From positions 2,666,001 to 2,730,000 of the forward strand of contig NZ_CP109907.1 of NCBI RefSeq assembly GCF_033097525.1: 64,000 bases of DNA, read 5' to 3'. The notes below the pieces were generated by a model, which saw only the letters and a program-made list of their open reading frames with translations, did no database searches and was not told the origin of the DNA. Positions 16,670 to 25,472 of the stretch are shown piece after piece. The position numbers and the translations under genes are program-made. The stretch is from Sphingobacterium sp. UGAL515B_05 (lineage in GTDB: Bacteria > Bacteroidota > Bacteroidia > Sphingobacteriales > Sphingobacteriaceae). The number at the start of each line of letters is the position of its first letter. Within the stretch, counting starts at the first letter, position 1.

Positions 16670-18586
16670 CTATTTTCTCAAAGCTGCTGCTCCTTTGATG
16701 ATACCCTCTACAACAGCAGGATCCTGAAGTGTCGAAGTATCTCCTACATTGGCGATATCGTCTTCGGCAATCTTGCGTAAGATACGACGCATGATCTTTC
16801 CAGAACGTGTTTTTGGTAGGTCATCGACAAACTGGATAATGTCTGGTTTAGCAATTGGACCGATAATACGTGAAACGGTTTCCATGATATCCTTTTTGGT
16901 AGCTTCTGCATCGGTGTGGTGATTCGCAATGACATAAGCATAAATACCCTGGCCTTTTACTGGGTGCGGATATCCGACAATGGCAGACTCCACAACATCA
17001 GCGTGCATATTGATGGCATTTTCTACCTCTGCTGTACCAATACGGTGGCCCGAAACGTTCAGTACATCATCTACACGGCCTGTGATTTTATAATAACCCT
17101 CCGGACTACGGAAACATCCGTCGCCTGTAAAATACATATCCTTATATGTCGAGAAATAGGTTTGACGGCAACGGTCATGATCTCCCCATGTCGTGCGTAG
17201 CATGCCTGGCCAAGGGAACTTGATACATAGGTTTCCTGTGACGTCATTGCCTTCAATCTCCTTTCCATTCTCATCCATCAAAGCGGGTTGAATGCCCGGC
17301 ATCGGGAACATCGCATAACTTGCTTTTTCTGGTGTTACTCCCGCCAATGAAGTGATCAAGTGGCCTCCATTCTCTGTCTGCCAATAGGTATCAACAATAG
17401 GGCAATTCTTTTTACCAACTTTTTCGTTAAACCAGTTCCAGGCTTCTTCGTTGATTGGCTCGCCTACTGACCCCAAAACACGTAAAGAAGACAGATCATT
17501 TTTATCGACAAATTCGTCACCAAAGGCCATCAATGAACGTAAGGCAGTAGGGGATGTATAGATAATATTGACCTTGAACTTATCAACAATGTCCCAATAA
17601 CGGCTGGCATCCGGGAAGGTTGGAATACCCTCAAACATTAAAGAAGTAGCTCCTTGTGATAATGGCCCGTAGACGATATAACTGTGTCCTGTAATCCAGC
17701 CGATATCTGCTGTACAGAAAAATACGTCGTTTGGCTTATATTGGAACGTATTCATAAAGGTATAACCTGTATACACCATATAACCGCCACAGGTATGTAC
17801 TACACCTTTAGGCTTACCTGTGGATCCTGATGTATAAAGGATGAATAAATTGTCCTCAGCATCCATCTCCTCGGCTGGACATGCTGGATTTCCTTGTGTC
17901 TCTACTTTTTTGATCTCATCTTCCCACCATACATCGCGTCCTTTGATCATTGATACCGGTGTACGCGTACGTGTTAAGACAATTACCTTTTCAACGGTGT
18001 CACATTGCATCAAAGCATCATCTACGATATTTTTTAGACCGATGGTTTTATTGCCACGGTAACTGCCATCAGAAGTAACGATTAGTTTGCATTCGGCATC
18101 TACGATACGATCCGCGATAGAACGTGCTGAAAAACCTCCAAATACCACCGAGTGGATGGCACCGATACGTGCACAGGCCAATACTGCAATAACCAATTCA
18201 GGAACCATTGGTAAGTAAATACATACCCGGTCTCCTTTTTTGATGTTATTATTTTTAAGTACGTTGGCAAATTGCTCTACCTTTTGTAGTAATTGTTTAT
18301 AGGAAAGAATGCGGTGCGCTTCATTGGGATCGTTAGGTTCCCAGATGATGGCTGGTTTATCACCATTTGCATAAATATGGCGATCAAGACAGTTTTCAGT
18401 AATATTTAATTTTGCACCCTCAAACCATTTGACATTGGGTTCCTCAAAGTTCCAGTTTAGCACTTTATTCCATTTTCTCTTCCAGAAAAAATGATCTGCA
18501 ATGCTCGCCCAAAACTTCTCAGGTTGTTCTACACTTCGCTTATATTCACTTTGATATTCTTCAAATGATTTTATTTGTAGGCTCAT
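16670..18586 (-). CDS. acs: acetyl-CoA synthetase (acetate-CoA ligase)
   Basis: 638 aa, normal length for Acs. Activates acetate with ATP to acetyl-AMP and then acetyl-CoA in the cytoplasm. An N-terminal ACAS_N segment (SIADHFFWKRKWNKVLNW) is followed by the AMP-binding core with P-loop TSGSTGKPKGVVHT, the motif DTYWQTENGG and the hinge region GRVDDVLNVSGHRIGTAEVE. The C-terminal PKTRSGKIMRRILRKIA contains the lysine acetylated in regulated Acs enzymes. Monocistronic, divergent from a UbiA-like gene, with a bidirectional terminator downstream. Confidence 0.97.
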   Translation of the reverse strand: MSLQIKSFEEYQSEYKRSVEQPEKFWASIADHFFWKRKWNKVLNWNFEEPNVKWFEGAKLNITENCLDRHIYANGDKPAIIWEPNDPNEAHRILSYKQLLQKVEQFANVLKNNNIKKGDRVCIYLPMVPELVIAVLACARIGAIHSVVFGGFSARSIADRIVDAECKLIVTSDGSYRGNKTIGLKNIVDDALMQCDTVEKVIVLTRTRTPVSMIKGRDVWWEDEIKKVETQGNPACPAEEMDAEDNLFILYTSGSTGKPKGVVHTCGGYMVYTGYTFMNTFQYKPNDVFFCTADIGWITGHSYIVYGPLSQGATSLMFEGIPTFPDASRYWDIVDKFKVNIIYTSPTALRSLMAFGDEFVDKNDLSSLRVLGSVGEPINEEAWNWFNEKVGKKNCPIVDTYWQTENGGHLITSLAGVTPEKASYAMFPMPGIQPALMDENGKEIEGNDVTGNLCIKFPWPGMLRTTWGDHDRCRQTYFSTYKDMYFTGDGCFRSPEGYYKITGRVDDVLNVSGHRIGTAEVENAINMHADVVESAIVGYPHPVKGQGIYAYVIANHHTDAEATKKDIMETVSRIIGPIAKPDIIQFVDDLPKTRSGKIMRRILRKIAEDDIANVGDTSTLQDPAVVEGIIKGAAALRK

Positions 18587-18771
18587 CGTTATTAGGATTA
18601 TTATGAATTATTTTAATTTATATTGTTATCGTTGCGAAATTGTTTTTGGTATTTCGATTTCGGTGTACAATTTAGCGGTTTTTGCCCATTTTATCAAAAA
18701 ATTGATGTTTAATATAATGTTAAACTACTTTTATCTATCAAGATTGTTATCTTGCATCAAGATTTACCGAG

Positions 18772-19650
18772 ATGTCTTTTCTAAGAAAGCTGTTCTATAT
18801 TACAATCTATACAAATCTTCTGATCGCCATGGCGGCCATGGCACAATGTGCGTTGACTTATATCATATTTGAATGGTCGATCAATTGGTATATCGTTTTA
18901 GTGGAAGGGACAGCGACTTTGTTGCTTTATAATTTTAGCCTGTGGTGGTCCAAACCGAAGAACCCAAAAGAATCAAAATTCCCCCGGACACGCTGGATCT
19001 TTAATCATGAATGGGTCATGTGGTTAAACAATGGTATCGCTTTGCTTGTGCTAGGTTATTGCTTATGGTATATTCATGTGTACTCCTTTTTGTTTTTGGG
19101 ATTTATTGGAATCCTGAGTCTGTTATACGGAATGCCCCTGTTTACCTTCCGTGACCGCAAAGTGGGCCTTCGACAGATACCGGGGGCTAAGATTTTTCAT
19201 ATTGCCCTGGTCTGGGTCTGCAGCAGTGTGGTGCTTCCCTATGTGGAACTGGCCAATGTCGGTGTCAAAATAGATCAGTGGGTTTTTATTGCGCTCTGCG
19301 GATTGAAGTTCATATTTTTGGTTATCTGTACACTGCCTTTTGATATTCGGGATATCCAACAGGATTCCTATTATCACCTGCGGACTTTGCCCAATATGCT
19401 GGGCGAACAAAAAGCTAAAAATCTAACTTATGGACTGTTGGGTCTTCATTGTGTATTGATCTTGACGGTACCTTATACGGTGCCTATTAAAATTGGATTG
19501 ATTCTGACCAACGTGCTCATATTTGCTTTGCTAAAATTGGCTGTTTTCAAAACAAAAGATCATTATCACTATGCTTATCTACTTGACGGTAGCTTGGTGC
19601 TTCAGTTTCTGATTGTTCTTGTTATCGGTATGTTTAGCGCCGGAACCTGA
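18772..19650 (+). CDS. UbiA-like polytopic membrane protein lacking the first Asp-rich motif
   Basis: 292 aa with about eight or nine hydrophobic helices. The segment LPFDIRDIQQDSYYHLRTLP matches the second aspartate-rich motif and following loop of UbiA-type prenyltransferases. The usual first motif (NDxxDxxxD) is replaced by YNFSLWWSKPKN, so normal Mg-diphosphate binding is doubtful. This variant is common as an uncharacterised protein in Bacteroidota, to my knowledge. It is divergent from acs across 185 bases that include GTTTAA-TATAATG-TTAAAC at 18707-18725. Enzyme activity is not supported by the sequence. Confidence 0.65.
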   Translation: MSFLRKLFYITIYTNLLIAMAAMAQCALTYIIFEWSINWYIVLVEGTATLLLYNFSLWWSKPKNPKESKFPRTRWIFNHEWVMWLNNGIALLVLGYCLWYIHVYSFLFLGFIGILSLLYGMPLFTFRDRKVGLRQIPGAKIFHIALVWVCSSVVLPYVELANVGVKIDQWVFIALCGLKFIFLVICTLPFDIRDIQQDSYYHLRTLPNMLGEQKAKNLTYGLLGLHCVLILTVPYTVPIKIGLILTNVLIFALLKLAVFKTKDHYHYAYLLDGSLVLQFLIVLVIGMFSAGT

Positions 19651-19685
19651 TTTTTAATACATTTCAAGAGCAATAGGTGACTTTA

Positions 19686-19713
19686 ACCTCCTAAGCGGGT
19701 ATGAATAGGAGGT
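19686..19713. terminator. possible terminator between convergent genes
   Basis: Perfect 8-bp stem ACCTCCTA (19686-19693) with TAGGAGGT (19706-19713), loop of 12 bases, in the gap between stops at 19650 and 19764. No strong T-run follows on either side. Confidence 0.4.
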
Positions 19714-19763
19714 GCTTACTTGCTAGATTGATTGGAGATTTTAACAAATAGCTCGTTGTAAAA

Positions 19764-20696
19764 TTAAGATGCCAGAAAGGCGATGATCTTATCGGCAGCC
19801 ACTTCCGATAATTTATAATAACTTTCGAATGTCCATCCGGCAACATGTGGAGATAAGATCACATTGTCTCTGCGGATAAGATCCGCATACCATGCCTGTT
19901 CAGCCAGTTTTGGGAACTTTTCTACGGGCAACACATCGAATGCTGCTCCGATAATGGAACCGGAATCAAGACCATTTAATACTGCGGGTACTTGTACAAT
20001 ACCACCTCGTGCCCCCAGTAAAAAGAAAATAGGTTTTTCAAATTTAGCCAGATAATCCACATCGATCATCCCCTTTGTTTCATCCGTTAAGGGAATATGG
20101 AAACTGATCACATCGGCTTCTTTGCAGATTTTTTCCATGTCGGCTGCGGCGGCATATTGATCCGCGTAGTCGATTCGGTATTTATCATAGGCAAGCACCT
20201 GTACATCAAAACCGGATAGTTTTTTTGCCATGGCCATGCCATTGTGCCCATAGCCAATCAAACCTATAGTACGTCCCTTAAGTTCGTAGCCACGATTGGC
20301 TTCACGTAACCACTGGCCAGATCGTATTTGTTGGTCACCCCGATTCAGATTGTTCATTAGACTGAGCAACATACCGATCATATGCTCACCTACAGCATCC
20401 CGATTGCCTTCATTGGCCGGAATTAACAGCACGTCTCTTTGCGCAGCAATTGTATCGTCAATATTGTCCATACCGGCACCAGCACGAGCGATAAAGCGGA
20501 GGTTTGGCGCCAGGTCAAAAAAAGCTTTATCTACCTGAAATTTGGAACGAATAACCATCCCCGAGTAATTGCTGATAATTTTTTCAGCCGCTTCCCGACT
20601 GATATCCGGTTGATAATGGAACGCGATTCCTGCCTGTTCAAATTTCTCAAGCATGATTTCATGAATGTCGTCGACGATCAAAATGGTAGTTTTCAT
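19764..20696 (-). CDS. D-isomer-specific 2-hydroxyacid dehydrogenase (phosphoglycerate dehydrogenase-like)
   Basis: 310 aa NAD-dependent oxidoreductase. N-terminal substrate lobe (KTTILIVDDIHEIML...), then the nucleotide-binding lobe with GLIGYGHNGMAMAKKL. Catalytic residues are in the usual places: Arg in LLGARGGIV, Glu in VLPVEKFP, His in SPHVAGWT. It lacks the ACT regulatory domain of long SerA forms. It is the last gene of a minus-strand run after rsmA and an FAD monooxygenase (59-base gap). A serine-pathway or other 2-hydroxyacid role cannot be separated from sequence alone. Confidence 0.88.
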   Translation of the reverse strand: MKTTILIVDDIHEIMLEKFEQAGIAFHYQPDISREAAEKIISNYSGMVIRSKFQVDKAFFDLAPNLRFIARAGAGMDNIDDTIAAQRDVLLIPANEGNRDAVGEHMIGMLLSLMNNLNRGDQQIRSGQWLREANRGYELKGRTIGLIGYGHNGMAMAKKLSGFDVQVLAYDKYRIDYADQYAAAADMEKICKEADVISFHIPLTDETKGMIDVDYLAKFEKPIFFLLGARGGIVQVPAVLNGLDSGSIIGAAFDVLPVEKFPKLAEQAWYADLIRRDNVILSPHVAGWTFESYYKLSEVAADKIIAFLAS

Positions 20697-20755
20697 TCAA
20701 TTATTTTTTTATGTGGGACTGATCAAGGAATATTGTTACGGTGTAGTACGATGAT

Positions 20756-21940
20756 TTAGATCCCAGCATCATGATTATGATTGATCTGCATAAAATCTAC
20801 AGATAGTAATTTGTTCAACTGTTGTTGTTTCATGCGGTTAGGCATTATTTTCATGCCAAAATTTCGCATTTTTATCAGGAATGGATTTTCCCATTGTGCG
20901 ATTTTTCCTATCCTCCAGGAAGTATTACAGATATAATTTACCCGATCCAATCTTCTTTTTTCGAATCGTTGGAAAGCCAAATTAACGAAACCTGCGGTCT
21001 GGAGTTCATCCACGAGAACAGCAACATCTTCAATAGCCTGACAGGCTCCCTGACCTAGGTTGGGAGTCGTCGCATGCCCGGCGTCACCCAATAATAGAAT
21101 ATTGTCAAAAGCGAGTTGTTGAAGTGGTGCGATGTCAATGATGTCATTTGCAATTAGTTCGCTATCCTTTGTTTCCGAAAGAATCGTTGGAATAGGGGCA
21201 TGATAATCTTTAAAATTTTCGAAGAGCTCCTTTGTTTTCCAATTTTTTAAGACTGGATTTTGTGCCTCAGTATTGAGGCATGCGTACCAGTAGATGCGGT
21301 TATTGACAAGTGGGGTCATCCCAAAGCGTCCTTTGCTGCCCCAGGTTTCTGTGCCTTTTTCAAGTTTTATGCTGCTGTTGTCTATGGTGGCCCGCCAACA
21401 GGTATAGCCTGAATACCGGGGTGCCGAGGCCGGTATAAGTTGTTGTCGTAATGCTGAGTGTACGCCATCGGCAATCAAAAGGGCTTGCCCGCATACATGG
21501 CTTCCGTCTGCGAAATAAACTTGAATATCTCCTCCCTCCCGTTCAAAGGAAACGGCGCGTTTGCCGAGATGAACTTGTTCATTGGGGATTTTGGATAAGA
21601 GAAACTGATGCAGATCTGCCCGATGGATAGCGAAATTGTCCTGTTGATATTTTTGGCTGATTGACCTGGTGTCTGGTTCAACAAGAATATTTCCCTTTTG
21701 ATCCAAGACATTATACGATGCAAGGTAATGCCCTATCGGAACGATTTCATCTTTCAATCCGAGATGTTCCAAAGCTTGCATGGCGTTGGCCGCGAGCCCG
21801 AATCCAGCACCTATGCCCTTGAGTTCAATGGCGCTTTCATAGACATGTGCTTCAATACCTACTTTTGCAAGCCCAATTGCAGCACATAATCCCGCGATAC
21901 CTCCGCCGACGATAATAAATGTGCTGTCCGTCGAATGCAT
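20756..21940 (-). CDS. FAD-dependent monooxygenase
   Basis: 394 aa flavoprotein of the PHBH/UbiH class. The N-terminal Rossmann motif GGGIAGLCAAIGLAKVGI binds FAD; DGVHSALRQQL is the middle DG motif, and GDAGHATTPNLGQGACQAIED is the second FAD motif with bound ribityl contacts. Such enzymes hydroxylate small aromatic or similar molecules using NAD(P)H and oxygen; the substrate is not readable here. It begins 2 bases after the rsmA stop, so it is transcribed with rsmA. Confidence 0.9.
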   Translation of the reverse strand: MHSTDSTFIIVGGGIAGLCAAIGLAKVGIEAHVYESAIELKGIGAGFGLAANAMQALEHLGLKDEIVPIGHYLASYNVLDQKGNILVEPDTRSISQKYQQDNFAIHRADLHQFLLSKIPNEQVHLGKRAVSFEREGGDIQVYFADGSHVCGQALLIADGVHSALRQQLIPASAPRYSGYTCWRATIDNSSIKLEKGTETWGSKGRFGMTPLVNNRIYWYACLNTEAQNPVLKNWKTKELFENFKDYHAPIPTILSETKDSELIANDIIDIAPLQQLAFDNILLLGDAGHATTPNLGQGACQAIEDVAVLVDELQTAGFVNLAFQRFEKRRLDRVNYICNTSWRIGKIAQWENPFLIKMRNFGMKIMPNRMKQQQLNKLLSVDFMQINHNHDAGI

Positions 21941-21942
21941 AA

Positions 21943-22722
21943 TTAAAGACTATTTGCAATTTCGTTTGTTAAACCAACAAAATCATCCACGGTCAGTCGC
22001 TCCGCGCGTAGCTCGTACAATGGATTGTCGGACATTTTATCTTTGGGAACAACGCCAGAAAGTGAGTTACGGAGGGTTTTACGGCGTTGATTGAAGCCCG
22101 CTTTGACAACACGCCAAAATAGTTTCTCATCACAATTCAATTGTTCACGGTCATTGCGCGTCATGCGGATAACGCCCGACAATACTTTTGGCGGTGGATT
22201 AAAAGCTCCTGCTTTTACAGTAAAAAGGTATTCTACTTTATAATAGGCCTGTAAAAAGACACTCAAGATACCGTATTCCTTGCTGCCCGCCTTAGCTGTA
22301 CAACGTTCGGCCACTTCTTTCTGGAACATCCCCGTCATTTGAACCACACGTTGGCGTTCATCCAAAATTTTAAAGAGAATCTGGGAGGAGATGTTGTAAG
22401 GGAAATTGCCAATAACAGCCATTTTCTCACCAAAATACTGTGAAAAGTCAAGGTTCAGGAAATCACCGTGGATCAATCGCTTACCCAATTGGGGATATTT
22501 ATCGTCCAAATAAGCAATGGATTCGTCATCCACATCGATCAAATAGGTTTCATATTCTTCCTTTTGCAGGAGAAAATCAGAAAGTACGCCCATTCCCGGA
22601 CCTACTTCAAGCACTTGGCTAAAACCCAATTTAGGATCCAGTGCTTCCACAATCTTTTGTGCAGCATTTTTATCGTTCAAGAAATGCTGTCCTAAATGTT
22701 TTTTTGCTCTTACTGTGCTCAT
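21943..22722 (-). CDS. rsmA: 16S rRNA adenine-1518/1519 N6-dimethyltransferase
   Basis: 259 aa, usual length for RsmA (KsgA). Dimethylates two adjacent adenines in the 3' hairpin of 16S rRNA late in 30S assembly. N-terminal KKHLGQHFLNDKNAAQKIV, SAM motif EVGPGMGVLSDFLL, catalytic motif NFPYNISSQILF and the C-terminal FNQRRKTLRNSL are all present. First gene of a three-gene minus-strand operon. An exact -7 box lies only 5 bases upstream of the ATG, implying a leaderless or almost leaderless message. Confidence 0.97.
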   Translation of the reverse strand: MSTVRAKKHLGQHFLNDKNAAQKIVEALDPKLGFSQVLEVGPGMGVLSDFLLQKEEYETYLIDVDDESIAYLDDKYPQLGKRLIHGDFLNLDFSQYFGEKMAVIGNFPYNISSQILFKILDERQRVVQMTGMFQKEVAERCTAKAGSKEYGILSVFLQAYYKVEYLFTVKAGAFNPPPKVLSGVIRMTRNDREQLNCDEKLFWRVVKAGFNQRRKTLRNSLSGVVPKDKMSDNPLYELRAERLTVDDFVGLTNEIANSL

Positions 22723-22726
22723 GTTG

Positions 22727-22734
22727 CAAAAGTA
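22727..22734 (-). promoter_or_regulatory. -7 box of the rsmA operon
   Basis: On the minus strand TACTTTTG matches TAnnTTTG exactly and is followed by CAACATG, so the expected transcription start falls on or next to the A of the start codon. Confidence 0.6.
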
Positions 22735-22737
22735 ATG

Positions 22738-22832
22738 AAAATTAAAAACTAAAAGTCAGAAATTAGAAGTCCGAAGTAAAAAGCTTAAAGTTAAAAAAGA
22801 GCAAGGAGCAAAGAACAAGGATAAAGGACAAT
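22738..22832. repeat. A-rich degenerate short repeats in the rsmA-pdxA divergent spacer
   Basis: A purine-rich run built from imperfect units such as AAAAGTC, AGAAGTCCG, AAGCTTAAAG, AGCAAGGAGC and AAAGAACAAGG. Nothing codes here. Similar drifting heptad tracts occur between Bacteroidota genes; here the tract lies between two promoters. Confidence 0.5.
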
Positions 22833-22855
22833 ACCCAATACTAAAAAAAAATCCC

Positions 22856-22863
22856 TATTTTTG
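22856..22863 (+). promoter_or_regulatory. -7 box of pdxA
   Basis: TATTTTTG matches TAnnTTTG exactly, 20 bases before the pdxA ATG, giving a leader of about 14 bases. No clear -33 TTG is seen in the A-rich tract upstream. Confidence 0.6.
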
Positions 22864-22883
22864 AATCAAAGCATTTAAACAGA

Positions 22884-23939
22884 ATGAGCGATAAATTAAA
22901 AATCGGAATTACCGTAGGCGATATTAACGGCATTGGACTTGAAGTCATAATTAAATCTTTGGTAGATCAGCGGATGTGCGATTTCTTTACGCCGGTGGTT
23001 TACGGAAATACAAAGGTTGCTTCTTTTCACCGTAAAGCGATCGGTGTAAATGATTTTAGTTTTAACGTGATCAATGATGCTGAGCAGGCACATTCCAAAA
23101 GAGCAAATATGATCAATTGCTGGCAGGAAGACGTCAAGATTTCGTTGGGTGAAGAAAACGAAATTGGCGGTAAATATGCTTTCCTTTCGTTGGAGAAAGC
23201 TGTTGAAGACCTGAAAGCTGGCAAGATTGATGCTTTAGTGACTGCCCCAATCAATAAGCATAATATTCAACAGGAGGGATTTCAATTTCCGGGCCATACG
23301 GAATACCTGCAGTCCAAAGTGGGGGCCGATGATGTCCTGATGTTTATGGTATGTGATGAATTGCGTATTGGTGTGGTAACAGGTCATATTCCACTGCATG
23401 AGGTTGCGGCTAATATTACGGAAGAGGCTATCCTTAAAAAGCTAGCGCTGATGAATGATTCCCTGAAGAAAGATTTTTGGGTTGAAAAACCTAAAATTGC
23501 TGTCTTAGGACTAAATCCACATGCTGGTGATCATGGTATTATTGGTACGGAAGATGACCAGATCATTAGACCTACGGTAGAAAAAGCAAACGAACAGGGA
23601 ATCTTCTGTTTTGGCCCTTATCCGGCCGATGGATTCTTTGCTAAAGGCGCATACGAGAAATTTGATGCGGTACTGGCAATGTACCACGACCAAGGATTAA
23701 TACCTTTTAAGCATATTGCCAAAGGTGCCGGTGTCAACTTTACCGCTGGTCTTCCTGTCGTACGAACTTCGCCAGATCATGGTACAGGCTATGATATTGC
23801 GGGAAAAAATCTAGCTTCTGAAAGTTCTTTTGTCGAGGCGATTTTCTCAGCTTTGCATATTGTGAAACACCGCCGTGAACAAGCGGAATTACTTAAAAAT
23901 CCACTTGCTTTCCGTAAGTTATCCAAAGATAGGGATTAG
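22884..23939 (+). CDS. pdxA: 4-hydroxythreonine-4-phosphate dehydrogenase
   Basis: 351 aa. Oxidises 4-phosphohydroxy-L-threonine in the DXP-dependent vitamin B6 pathway. Visible hallmarks: KIGITVGDINGIGLEVI at the N-terminus, DALVTAPINKHNI, the metal-binding histidines in FPGHTEYL, LNPHAGDHG and AMYHDQGLIPFK, and the closing TSPDHGTGYDIAGK. Length is standard for PdxA. It is followed after 54 bases by a CCA-adding-type gene with its own -7 box, so cotranscription is not required. Confidence 0.96.
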   Translation: MSDKLKIGITVGDINGIGLEVIIKSLVDQRMCDFFTPVVYGNTKVASFHRKAIGVNDFSFNVINDAEQAHSKRANMINCWQEDVKISLGEENEIGGKYAFLSLEKAVEDLKAGKIDALVTAPINKHNIQQEGFQFPGHTEYLQSKVGADDVLMFMVCDELRIGVVTGHIPLHEVAANITEEAILKKLALMNDSLKKDFWVEKPKIAVLGLNPHAGDHGIIGTEDDQIIRPTVEKANEQGIFCFGPYPADGFFAKGAYEKFDAVLAMYHDQGLIPFKHIAKGAGVNFTAGLPVVRTSPDHGTGYDIAGKNLASESSFVEAIFSALHIVKHRREQAELLKNPLAFRKLSKDRD

Positions 23940-23952
23940 GGAAAAAAATTGT

Positions 23953-23960
23953 TACTTTTG
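23953..23960 (+). promoter_or_regulatory. -7 box of the cca-like gene
   Basis: TACTTTTG, an exact TAnnTTTG, sits 33 bases before the ATG at 23994. It supports that ATG over the in-frame TTG at 23949, which would lie upstream of the transcription start. Confidence 0.6.
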
Positions 23961-23993
23961 CAAACTGTTTGGTTTTTACCTGCTGTTTTGACT

Positions 23994-25427
23994 ATGTACG
24001 ATAATTTACAACATCCAATCTTTTCAATCATTAAGGAACTCGCCGAGACAACAAATACAGAATGTTATGTCATCGGGGGGTATGTTCGCGACTATATCAT
24101 GAAGCGCCCTTTTAAGAATGATGTGGATATTGTTGTCGGTGGCAGTGGTATTGAATTTGCGACTTTATTGGGAGATAGGCTGCATACCAAAGTTGCCGTA
24201 TATAAGAATTTTGGCACTGCAATGCTGGTTTATGAAGGACTCAATGTGGAGTTTGTCGGTGCGCGAAAGGAATCTTATCGTGCCAATTCACGCAAGCCCA
24301 TTGTTGAGGATGGAACCTTATCCGATGACCAAAATAGACGTGATTTTACAATCAACGCGATGGCATTTTCTCTGAATAAAGCGGATTATGGTACTTTAGT
24401 CGATCCATTTGAAGGCGTAAAAGACCTTGAACAACGCATTATTCGGACACCTTTGGATCCGATAGAAACATTTTCTGATGATCCATTGCGGATGATGCGT
24501 GCTATTCGTTTCGCTACGCAGTTGAATTTTAAAATTGCCATTGAGGCAATAACTGCGATTACAGATACAAAAGAGCGAATAAAAATTATTTCCAAGGAAC
24601 GAATTATTGATGAAATCAATAAAATCATTCTTTCTCCAAAACCTTCAGTAGGTTTTAAATACCTGTTTGATACCGGTCTATTGGAATTGATATTTCCGGC
24701 GATGTATAATTTACATGGTGTTGATATTATTGACGGCAAAGGCCATAAGGATAATTTCTACCATACGCTGGAAGTGTTGGACAATGTCTGTGAATTATCT
24801 GATGACCTCTGGTTGCGTTGGGCTGCGATTATGCATGATATTGCTAAACCGGCAACCAAGCGTTTCGACAAAAAACTCGGTTGGACTTTTCATGGCCACG
24901 AAGACCGTGGTGCCCGTATGGTACCAAAGCTTTTTGCCGAATTGAAGCTACCGCTCCATGAGAAAATGAAATTTGTTCAAAAACTGGTACAATTACATCT
25001 TCGGCCTATCGTCTTGGCGCAGGATATCGTAACGGATTCTGCTGTACGCCGTCTATTGTTTGAGGCGGGGGATGATATTGAAGCCCTTATGATGCTATGC
25101 CATGCGGATGTGACAACAAAGAATGAGTTTAAAAAGAAGAAATATCGTCAGAATTTTGAACTTGTCAAACAAAAATTGAAAGATGTTGAAGAACGGGATA
25201 AGGTGCGCAACTGGCAACCACCGATCAGTGGAGAAGATATTATGATCCTATTTGGCTTAGCGCCGGGACGTACCGTTGGGCAGTTGAAAAATTTGATTCG
25301 CGAGGCTATTCTGGAAGGCGAGATTCCAAACTCCCGAATAGAAGCATATCAATTCTTGGTGAAAAAAGCAGGCGAAATGAACCTGACGATCAAACAAGAA
25401 ATCCCATTGGAAATTTCCAATTCTTAA
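23994..25427 (+). CDS. cca: tRNA nucleotidyltransferase / poly(A) polymerase-family protein with HD domain
   Basis: 477 aa. Likely adds or repairs the 3' CCA of tRNAs. The nucleotidyltransferase head shows GGYVRD (28-33) and the metal-binding DVD (43-45), RRDFTINAMAF and DDPLRMMRAIRFATQL. An HD phosphohydrolase domain follows (LRWAAIMHDIAKPATK). Close homologues are annotated as CCA-adding enzymes or HD-domain proteins; A-adding only activity cannot be excluded if a partner exists elsewhere. Start chosen at the ATG downstream of the -7 box. Confidence 0.9.
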   Translation: MYDNLQHPIFSIIKELAETTNTECYVIGGYVRDYIMKRPFKNDVDIVVGGSGIEFATLLGDRLHTKVAVYKNFGTAMLVYEGLNVEFVGARKESYRANSRKPIVEDGTLSDDQNRRDFTINAMAFSLNKADYGTLVDPFEGVKDLEQRIIRTPLDPIETFSDDPLRMMRAIRFATQLNFKIAIEAITAITDTKERIKIISKERIIDEINKIILSPKPSVGFKYLFDTGLLELIFPAMYNLHGVDIIDGKGHKDNFYHTLEVLDNVCELSDDLWLRWAAIMHDIAKPATKRFDKKLGWTFHGHEDRGARMVPKLFAELKLPLHEKMKFVQKLVQLHLRPIVLAQDIVTDSAVRRLLFEAGDDIEALMMLCHADVTTKNEFKKKKYRQNFELVKQKLKDVEERDKVRNWQPPISGEDIMILFGLAPGRTVGQLKNLIREAILEGEIPNSRIEAYQFLVKKAGEMNLTIKQEIPLEISNS

Positions 25428-25472
25428 AATATAGTATTAATTTTAGAGGGTTAAAAGAAGAAAATAGTAGAC

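Noticed and set aside
18603..18872. Open frame overlapping the start of the UbiA-like gene
   Set aside because: It runs across the true start in another frame, has many rare-looking cysteine and tyrosine residues, and no promoter or family support.
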